Below, one piece after another: positions 1 through 4,813 of a stretch of DNA of 6,342 nt. Where the stretch lies: assembly GCA_009781535.1 (NCBI GenBank), contig WQXX01000064.1:1-6342 (forward strand), in the 5' to 3' direction. How positions within the stretch are numbered: position 1 is the first letter of the stretch; each line of letters begins with the position of its first letter. The notes under the pieces are model-generated. The model was given only the letters and a program-made list of their open reading frames with translations, was not told the DNA's origin and did no database searches. This stretch comes from Coriobacteriia bacterium. GTDB lineage: Bacteria; Actinomycetota; Coriobacteriia; Coriobacteriales; UBA8131. The position numbers and the translations under genes are program-made.

Positions 1-1331
1 ATAGCGCCGTTGAAGGTTGCGATGCGCTGGATGGGCGCTTGACCGAGATACGCTTCCATCCCCTCATCGGCTGTGATGACACACAGGTCGCAGGGGGTTT
101 CGGTAAGCGCTGGGTCGATGAGTGCGCGCAGGGCAGCGTAGAGCGGAGGGAGCTGGCTGAGTGTGGAAAGACGGTGCGCGTAGGGAGGATTGGTGACCAC
201 AAGCCTCCGATCTACGCCCGGCGCGCTGGTGGAAGCATTGCCAAACGTTCCTGGGGAGCTTGTATCGTGTTGGCTGATAGAGGTTTCATCATGCACACTG
301 TCTTCATGCCCGCTGTCTGGGGCTTTGCTGTGCGCGGAGATAAGGGCTCCGGCATCATTCACATCGGCAACCGAAAACGAGATGGCAAACTCGACTCCTG
401 CGCGCCGGGCGGAGGCGCGAGCCACCTCGACAGCTATAGGGTCGATGTCGCTTGCCAAGATCGTCGATGCAGATGATGCTACAGATGACGCTTCAGATGA
501 CGATGAAAATTGTTCATGGGCAAACTCAGCACGGTTGTCCGCCTCATCTAAAAGATCGACCCAGAGATCCTCATCGTGTCCGAGCCAACCGGTAAAACCC
601 CAGTAGTCGCGCAGCGCGCCCGGCGCTCGGTCAAGCGCTATAAGCGCAGCTTCGATGACAATGGTGCCAGAGCCGCACAGGGGGTCAAGCAGCAGCTCGT
701 AACCCGATGCCTTCTTGTGGTTCTCGGCGGTTTTGTCCATGCCCCAACCAGCAGCCAGCAGCATCGTCGCAGCAATCGTCTCACGCACAGGGGCGATGAT
801 ATGCCTGCTCGGCACACGGTATCCACGCATATGGAGCGGCTCACCTGCCAAGTCAATAGAGACCGTAGCACGCTTGTTATGGACCAGCACGTCTATACGC
901 ACATCGGGTCGATCCTTCTCAACCGAGGGACGGATCCCACATTTCTCACGAAGGCGGTCGCACAGGGCATCCTTGACCTTGAGAGCGATGAACATCGTAT
1001 CCACCAGCGCTGCATTGCCGCCACGAGCGCTTACCGCAATGGTGCGCGCTGGGTCGATGTGCGACTCCCAGTCGATCTCTAAAACCGAAGCATAGAGCTC
1101 GTCGGCGTCAAGAGCCGCAACACGCCCCAAAACGAGCAGTACACGACTGGCAATGCGCGACCACAGACAGGCGCGATACCCAGCCTCAAGAGTGCCGAAG
1201 AATGCAACCCCTGCCTGAAGCGGACGCACCCGCTGTGCTCCCAGTGAGGTGAGCTCAGCGGCAAGCAGACCCTCTGTGCCACGGGCACAGGAGCCGAAGA
1301 ATTCATATTGGGGTGTAGGCTCAGTTATCAT
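1..1331 (-). CDS. rlmL: THUMP-domain class I SAM-dependent rRNA methyltransferase, RlmL/YpsC type (3' end beyond window)
   Basis: The 443 visible residues fit the family that makes N2-methylguanosine in 23S rRNA (E. coli RlmL, position G2445; Bacillus YpsC). Order seen: an N-terminal 'FFGSCARGTEGLLAAEL' segment (11-27) typical of these proteins; a THUMP-like RNA-binding region (about 45-165); SAM motif I 'DPLCGSGTIVIEAA' (216-229); 'SDIDPIAVEVAR' (294-305), the acidic loop that contacts SAM; and the catalytic 'NPPYAHRL' (381-388), where the family usually has NPPYGERL. The reading frame is still open at base 1. 'FNGA' at the cut resembles the 'YNG' found near the end of the methyltransferase domain, so the gene either stops soon or continues into an RlmK half; this cannot be told here. 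Two low-complexity insertions (276-289 and about 332-375) are unusual. The ATG at 1331 is the only ATG/GTG/TTG start just ahead of the conserved N-terminus, although no good Shine-Dalgarno site precedes it. It follows the dehydrogenase-like gene by 20 bases, so is probably its operon partner. The family is secure; the exact target base is inferred. Confidence 0.88.
   Translation of the reverse strand, partial: MITEPTPQYEFFGSCARGTEGLLAAELTSLGAQRVRPLQAGVAFFGTLEAGYRACLWSRIASRVLLVLGRVAALDADELYASVLEIDWESHIDPARTIAVSARGGNAALVDTMFIALKVKDALCDRLREKCGIRPSVEKDRPDVRIDVLVHNKRATVSIDLAGEPLHMRGYRVPSRHIIAPVRETIAATMLLAAGWGMDKTAENHKKASGYELLLDPLCGSGTIVIEAALIALDRAPGALRDYWGFTGWLGHDEDLWVDLLDEADNRAEFAHEQFSSSSEASSVASSASTILASDIDPIAVEVARASARRAGVEFAISFSVADVNDAGALISAHSKAPDSGHEDSVHDETSISQHDTSSPGTFGNASTSAPGVDRRLVVTNPPYAHRLSTLSQLPPLYAALRALIDPALTETPCDLCVITADEGMEAYLGQAPIQRIATFNGA
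470..506 (-). repeat. In-frame 12-base tandem repeat, three units, in the RNA methyltransferase gene
   Basis: On the plus strand three consecutive 12-base units begin with AGATGA (471, 483 and 495), differing at a few bases. On the coding strand they give the serine/alanine-rich stretch SSSSEASSVASSAS at residues 276-289, between the motif I region and the 'SDIDP' SAM loop. The period keeps the reading frame. This looks like a slippage-prone minisatellite forming a flexible surface linker. Confidence 0.6.
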
Positions 1332-1339
1332 AGCGTATT

Positions 1340-1353
1340 GAAGGCTTGCCTTC
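1340..1353. repeat. Small palindrome at the dehydrogenase/methyltransferase junction
   Basis: GAAGGC-TT-GCCTTC (plus strand) is a perfect 6-base inverted repeat with a 2-base centre; as RNA it would fold as a 5-base stem with a 4-base loop. It overlaps the TGA stop (1352-1354) of the upstream gene and ends 8 bases before the methyltransferase ATG. There is no following T-run, so it is not a terminator. It could modulate translation of the downstream gene, which lacks a clear ribosome binding site, but may be chance. Confidence 0.3.
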
Positions 1354-2482
1354 AGTTCGAGGAGAAGTATCCGCCCAAGTGGGGAAGATCATCATCCTCG
1401 TCTTCATTATCAGGAAAATCGTGGCTGCCGTGGGCAGAGCTGCCGTGGGTAGAGCTTCCGTGGGTAGAGCTTCCGTGTAAAGAGCTGTCATGGTGATGGT
1501 CGTGGTGGTCGCACTCAGGGTCATCGCAGTCATCATCGTACATGTCGTATCCAAGCCCGTTCGCCTGTTCATAGACGTCCATCGCGCGCTGGGCCAAAGC
1601 CCAATCCAGCCCCTGCCCGATGCAGTACTCCTCCTCACGATAGACCAGCGCCAGAGCCTGAAGCGCCTTGGTCGATCCGCCGACCATCATCAGCAGGTCA
1701 TAGAGCTGGTGCGCGGTCTCGAGCACCGGAAAAGCAAGATCGAGCTCGTCAGCAGCATCAAGGGCAATGGAAAGCTCGTTGAAGAAGGGCTCAATGGGAG
1801 AGCCGCTGACGAATTGCTCATCAAGGATCAGTGCTGCCCAATGCTTCATCATGGGAGTGACATGCGGGTCAGAAGCAAGCAGCGCTGGGATACTCTTAAT
1901 ATCGATATTGCTGTTAAGCGCAAAAGTGAGCATCTCCACAAGGCTCATAAGCGCGCCTGTCTGCGAGATAACCGTGACAAGCTTGGCCGAAGCACCCGCC
2001 CCGGGCAAGCCGACAGGAAGTACACAGGGGCTTATGGCCTCAAGTATCGGACGAACCTGTTCGATGGCAAGCGGCTCGCCTCCGACAAACAGGCGTATGG
2101 CGCCAGCTGTAGCACTATCAGCTTCACCATCATCCACCGCAAATGGCGCCTCGATGAAGTAACAGTCGTGCACCGACGCGAGGGCATACAACTCGCGTGC
2201 AAAGCGAGGCGTGTTGAGCGTGAGGTCGATGATGTAGGTACCAGGTCGAATACTTGCTAAAATGCCGCCTGAGCCGAGATATACCTCTTCAATCTCCTGA
2301 GGGCTTTCGAGCACGGTGATAACAAGATCTGCGGTAGAGACGACCTGGGCGATGCCTTTCATACGGGCCTTGCTCCGCGAGGTCTTGAGAGCAAAGCCTG
2401 AAACCTCAAAACCTGCTGCCTTGAGTTTATTCAAAAAAGCGTCAGCCAGGTCATCATGCCCAATGACGCCGATATGCTGCAT
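1352..2482 (-). CDS. Divergent 3-hydroxyisobutyrate/6-phosphogluconate dehydrogenase-like protein with His/Cys/Asp-rich C-terminal tail
   Basis: Numbered from the ATG at 2482 the protein has 376 residues, against about 290-300 for the beta-hydroxyacid dehydrogenase family. Residues 1-160 resemble the Rossmann domain of that family ('IGVIGHDD' at the start, 'VVSTADLVITVLESPQEIEEVYLGSGGI' style helix-strand pattern, 'IIDLTLNTP', 'FVGGEPLAIEQVRPIL'). Residues 160-310 resemble the all-helical second domain, beginning 'GAGASAKLV' with the conserved lysine at 167. Key positions are altered: the family's GxGxxG is GVIGHDDLA, the 'APVSGG' substrate loop is 'APFAVDDGE', and the Asn three or four residues after the lysine is absent. 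Residues 312-376 form an added tail: acidic, then 'CDDPECDHHDHHHD' (319-332), then tandem HGSST units, then an acidic end. The start is uncertain: ATG 2482 lies one base after the degV stop and gives the family N-terminus; in-frame GTGs at 2494 and 2512 would overlap degV. Family membership is fairly sure; an active enzyme and its substrate are not. Operon partner of degV. Confidence 0.78.
   Translation of the reverse strand: MQHIGVIGHDDLADAFLNKLKAAGFEVSGFALKTSRSKARMKGIAQVVSTADLVITVLESPQEIEEVYLGSGGILASIRPGTYIIDLTLNTPRFARELYALASVHDCYFIEAPFAVDDGEADSATAGAIRLFVGGEPLAIEQVRPILEAISPCVLPVGLPGAGASAKLVTVISQTGALMSLVEMLTFALNSNIDIKSIPALLASDPHVTPMMKHWAALILDEQFVSGSPIEPFFNELSIALDAADELDLAFPVLETAHQLYDLLMMVGGSTKALQALALVYREEEYCIGQGLDWALAQRAMDVYEQANGLGYDMYDDDCDDPECDHHDHHHDSSLHGSSTHGSSTHGSSAHGSHDFPDNEDEDDDLPHLGGYFSSN
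1424..1486 (-). repeat. In-frame 15-base tandem repeat encoding HGSST units
   Basis: On the coding strand, units of the form AGC TCT ACC CAC GGA repeat about four times, with the partial unit AGC CAC closing the array (residues 333-354 from the ATG at 2482). Unit variants are AGC TCT TTA CAC GGA, two near-identical ACC copies and one GCC copy. Each unit adds one histidine at a five-residue spacing to the tail. The near-identity of neighbouring units suggests recent slippage or unequal recombination, and the period keeps the frame. Confidence 0.8.
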
Positions 2483-2483
2483 T

Positions 2484-3434
2484 TTATTGCTCACTACTAC
2501 TTGTCCGTCCACTCACCGCATTGGCAATACGATCGCTGATAGAAAGACTCTTACGACGGTCAGGGCCCCAGAACACCACGGCGATCATACCCGGCCCCAC
2601 ATGCGAGCCGATGACCGGCCCTATCTGTGTTTGCCATATGACGACGCTATTGTTGGTGGCTGCAAGCACGTCTTCTGCAAGCTCCTCTTGCTCTTTTAGA
2701 GCATCGGCAGATACGACAAACACGGTCTTATCGTTGCCCTTGTAGCGATCTTGGAAGAGCTGGATCAGCTGTTTGATGGATTTCTTACGGCCGCGAGCTA
2801 CCCCGTGCAAGGTCAGCTTTCCGTCGAGATCATAACTAACGATAGGCTTGATATCGAGCTTTGCCCCAGCAATCGCTGCTACATCCGGGATACGTCCGCC
2901 GCGCCGTAGGGATTCGAGGTCAGGCATGGTAAAGAAGCCATGTATGTGATAGCGCGCTTCTTCAGCCCATGCAACGATCTCTTTCGCAGTCAGCCCACGG
3001 TCAACCTGGCGGACTGCCTCCATGACAAGCATACCCTCGGCAGCAGACGGCAACTTGGTATCGACGACGTATAACTCAAACCCAGGGTGGCTTTCCATAA
3101 TGTCGCGTGCAGCGACTGCCGCTGTCTCATACGTCCCAGAAAGCCCAGAGGTAAAGACCAGGTACACCGTAGGTATACCTCCAAGCGCGGCTCGCTCGAA
3201 GGACTCGATGATCTGACTGTACGGGACCTGCGCGGTCTTTGGTTCTTCGCCTTTGCGCATACGCTCGTAGAATTCGTGAGAAGTCATCGTCACACCCAGG
3301 TCGTCAAAATGCTCCCCATCGCTCATGGAGAAGGTGAACTTGATAAGTTCGACCTCGAAGGACTCGACCAGATCGGCGGGAAGATCACAACAGCTGTCGA
3401 TGATTAGATTGCATTTCCGGTCTTTGGTAACCAC
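2484..3434 (-). CDS. DegV family protein (fatty-acid-binding, FakB-like)
   Basis: DegV proteins bind one long-chain fatty acid. In Firmicutes the FakB members present it to the kinase FakA, giving acyl-phosphate for phospholipid synthesis. The 316-residue product shows the family signatures in order: 'DSCCDLP' (13-19), 'KTAQVP' (66-71, usually TSQPS/TSQPT), 'FTSGLSGTYETA' (94-105) with the Thr-Ser that contacts the carboxylate, 'VVDTK' (123-127), 'DLESLRRGGRI' (172-182), 'KPIVSYDLDGKL' (196-207) and 'GPVIGSHVGPG' (272-282) with the conserved His. I chose the GTG at 3434 because AGGAAAGGAG lies six bases ahead and conserved sequence begins about eight residues in; an ATG at 3509 would add 25 residues unlike the family and crosses a leader hairpin. 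The length is slightly above the usual 280-300. It heads a probable operon with the dehydrogenase-like gene (next ATG one base after its stop). No fakA is in view, so the FakB role is inferred; family assignment is secure. Confidence 0.92.
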   Translation of the reverse strand: MVTKDRKCNLIIDSCCDLPADLVESFEVELIKFTFSMSDGEHFDDLGVTMTSHEFYERMRKGEEPKTAQVPYSQIIESFERAALGGIPTVYLVFTSGLSGTYETAAVAARDIMESHPGFELYVVDTKLPSAAEGMLVMEAVRQVDRGLTAKEIVAWAEEARYHIHGFFTMPDLESLRRGGRIPDVAAIAGAKLDIKPIVSYDLDGKLTLHGVARGRKKSIKQLIQLFQDRYKGNDKTVFVVSADALKEQEELAEDVLAATNNSVVIWQTQIGPVIGSHVGPGMIAVVFWGPDRRKSLSISDRIANAVSGRTSSSEQ

Positions 3435-3440
3435 AGCGTT

Positions 3441-3450
3441 CTCCTTTCCT
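3441..3450 (-). promoter_or_regulatory. Ribosome binding site of degV
   Basis: The coding strand reads AGGAAAGGAG, then six bases (AACGCT), then GTG. It is among the strongest Shine-Dalgarno matches in the window and decides the GTG start at 3434 over the upstream in-frame ATG at 3509. Confidence 0.8.
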
Positions 3451-3487
3451 GTCTTGTTGGTTCTCTCTATCTGGATGATGCATACAC

Positions 3488-3507
3488 GCCTGAGAGGTTC
3501 GTCAGGC
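3488..3507. promoter_or_regulatory. Leader inverted repeat 2 upstream of degV
   Basis: GCCTGA (3488-3493) and TCAGGC (3502-3507) are perfect 6-base arms around an 8-base loop, about 55 bases before the degV GTG. No T-run follows on the minus strand, so it is not an intrinsic terminator. It lies five bases downstream, in transcript order, of a second perfect repeat at 3513-3533. It could be an RNA hairpin or a protein-binding operator. Confidence 0.4.
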
Positions 3508-3512
3508 ATATT

Positions 3513-3533
3513 GATCCATCAGATTGATGGATC
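3513..3533. promoter_or_regulatory. Leader inverted repeat 1 (operator-like palindrome) upstream of degV
   Basis: GATCCATC (3513-3520) and GATGGATC (3526-3533) are perfect 8-base arms around a 5-base centre AGATT, a geometry typical of dimeric repressor operators. The sequence also contains an alternative fold (CAGAT...ATCTG, 3520-3535) and a direct repeat ATTGAT, so competing structures are possible in RNA. It lies just downstream of the candidate promoter, where a repressor could block initiation. No regulator gene is adjacent. Confidence 0.5.
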
Positions 3534-3544
3534 TGTTCGGTGCA

Positions 3545-3573
3545 TAAATACGTCAAATGTCGCAGGTTGTCAG
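3545..3573 (-). promoter_or_regulatory. Candidate sigma-70 type promoter for degV operon
   Basis: The coding strand has CTGACA (3573-3568, five of six bases of TTGACA), a 17-base spacer, and TATTTA (3550-3545, only three of six bases of TATAAT). Transcription would begin close to the palindrome at 3513-3533. Other weak combinations exist in the same gap, so this is only the best-placed candidate. A promoter somewhere here is expected because the 230-base gap separates murG from degV. Confidence 0.25.
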
Positions 3574-3664
3574 GTACTGAATAGCGACTGGCGTCAAGCA
3601 CTTCTTACAAAGATATCATTTTACAACAATAAGGCCCGTGATTGGGCGGCGACAGAATCTGCTA

Positions 3665-4801
3665 TCACTTATTTGCTATTTGCTTTAACAATTTTGTGAC
3701 CCTCTCAGTTGCAAGCGAAGCCTCGCCGGCTTGGGCGGCAACAGCCATGGAGGCGCGGATATCCGCATCGCCCAGCAGCAAGTCGAGAAGCTGGATAAAT
3801 ACGGGCTTGCTAAGATCGGCGTCTGAGATGTAGCGTGCCGCGCCTGCCTGCACAAGTGAGCGGGCATTCGCGGTCTGATGGTCGTCGGTTGCATAGGGGA
3901 AGGGCACCAGCAGCGCCGGCACGCCGAGCACTGCGATCTCAGCCAGCGAGCTCGCGCCGGCACGGGACAGGATAAGGTCGGCAGCGACATAAGCCTCCCC
4001 CATCTGAGTGCAATAATCGATCAAATGCCATCGCTGTGCCAACACCGGGTCAAGGGTCTGCGTAAGCTGCGCGTTTACAACCGTGTACTGCTTGGGGCCG
4101 GTAATATGCAGCACGTGCAGATTGTCGCGCGCAAGCAACGTGGCGGCTTGGGCAAGCACCGCGTCATTGATGGAGCGCGCGCCTTGGCTTCCGCCAAAGA
4201 CCATGAGCACCAAAGCGTCAGCAGGGATGCCGTATACGGAGCGGAATGCCGCGCGCGCCGAGGCGCGCGCGGCAGGCTCTGCCAGTTTTATGAGTGAATA
4301 GCGCACCGGGTTACCCGTAAGCTCAACAAGCGTCTTGTTCGAAAACGTCAGCTGCGCCCGTGCATCTTCATACGTCAGGGCAACCGCTGCAACCTTGCTG
4401 CGGGCAAGGAAGCGGTTAGCCCATCCTGCGCGGGAATTCTGTTCGTGGATGAGCACAGGGATACGGCTTTGCAAGGCTGCGCGACACACCGGCACCGACG
4501 CAAAACCACCAAAACCGGCTACAGCGGCTGGCTGGATCTCTTTCAGCCATTCCTTGGCGAGATTGGTCGAGGTGGCTGTACGCCAAAAGAATGATGGCAT
4601 GCTCGAGATCTTGGAACGGTTAAAACCCGTTGCGTCAAAGGCCTTATACGGGATGCCCTCCGCAGGTATCAGATGCGCCTCCTGGCCTTGGGGTGTTCCT
4701 GCAAATAAAACCTCATGGCCTGTGGCAATCAGTTCCTGGGCAACCGCAAGCGCAGGATAGATATGTCCTGCAGTTCCACCGCTGGTAATGACAAATCTCA
4801 T
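3665..4801 (-). CDS. murG: UDP-N-acetylglucosamine:undecaprenyl-PP-MurNAc-pentapeptide GlcNAc transferase (MurG)
   Basis: MurG converts lipid I to lipid II at the inner face of the membrane by transferring GlcNAc from UDP-GlcNAc, the last cytoplasmic step of peptidoglycan synthesis. The 378-residue product is close to the usual 355-380 and shows the GT-B fold signatures: glycine loop 1 'GGTAGHIYPALAVA' (8-21), 'GFGGFASVP' glycine loop 2 (97-105), 'HEQNSRAGWANR' (119-130), 'TGNPVR' (162-167), 'FGGSQGARSIN' glycine loop 3 (202-212), and the UDP-GlcNAc site 'SRAGASSLAEIAVLGVPALL' (279-298) with 'PFPYATDDHQTANA' following. The ATG at 4801 begins exactly at the family N-terminus and has AAGGGGAG four bases ahead; the frame is open to 4969 but that extension is the antisense-like overlap with the ftsW tail. 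It begins 10 bases after ftsW, with its Shine-Dalgarno site over the ftsW stop, so coupling is likely. A striking GC-only hairpin lies in its interdomain linker. No murC or murB follows. Confidence 0.96.
   Translation of the reverse strand: MRFVITSGGTAGHIYPALAVAQELIATGHEVLFAGTPQGQEAHLIPAEGIPYKAFDATGFNRSKISSMPSFFWRTATSTNLAKEWLKEIQPAAVAGFGGFASVPVCRAALQSRIPVLIHEQNSRAGWANRFLARSKVAAVALTYEDARAQLTFSNKTLVELTGNPVRYSLIKLAEPAARASARAAFRSVYGIPADALVLMVFGGSQGARSINDAVLAQAATLLARDNLHVLHITGPKQYTVVNAQLTQTLDPVLAQRWHLIDYCTQMGEAYVAADLILSRAGASSLAEIAVLGVPALLVPFPYATDDHQTANARSLVQAGAARYISDADLSKPVFIQLLDLLLGDADIRASMAVAAQAGEASLATERVTKLLKQIANK
4247..4274. repeat. Perfect 13-base GC-rich inverted repeat inside murG
   Basis: TGCCGCGCGCGCC (4247-4259), GA, then GGCGCGCGCGGCA (4262-4274): perfect arms with a 2-base centre, or a 12-base stem with a CGAG loop. 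The arms are mostly alternating C and G, able in principle to adopt Z-form or a cruciform. On the coding strand it encodes the alanine/arginine segment PAARASARAA (176-185), between the two MurG domains. No T-run follows. Confidence 0.85.
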
Positions 4802-4805
4802 GGTT

Positions 4806-4813
4806 CTCCCCTT
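4806..4813 (-). promoter_or_regulatory. murG: Ribosome binding site of murG, overlapping ftsW stop
   Basis: The coding strand reads TAAGGGGAG-AACC-ATG: the ftsW stop TAA (4814-4812) supplies the first A bases of the site. Ribosomes ending ftsW would sit on the murG site, which fits coupled translation and fixes the ATG at 4801. Confidence 0.75.

Noticed and set aside
39..1082. Several overlapping plus-strand open frames of 126-168 codons opposite the RNA methyltransferase
   Set aside because: They overlap each other in different frames and lie wholly antisense to a gene with clear motif I and NPPY signatures.
1321..1638. A 105-codon minus-strand frame overlapping the end of the dehydrogenase-like gene and the start of the methyltransferase
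   Set aside because: It is an alternative frame through the repetitive tail; its Thr/Met/Ala repeats simply mirror the 15-base DNA repeat.
1490..2260. A long open frame on the plus strand (256 codons) opposite the dehydrogenase-like gene
   Set aside because: It is antisense to a recognisable protein family, shows no family motif of its own, and is best explained as a shadow of the minus-strand codon pattern.
3435..3509. 25-residue N-terminal extension of degV from ATG 3509, or a leader peptide there
   Set aside because: The GTG at 3434 has a much stronger ribosome site; the extension is unlike DegV and crosses a leader hairpin, and it has no stop before degV that would make it a separate leader peptide.
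3634..3647. Possible intrinsic terminator after murG (GCCC-N6-GGGC followed by CTTATTGTT)
   Set aside because: The stem has only four base pairs and the T-tract is interrupted, so it cannot be supported as a terminator.
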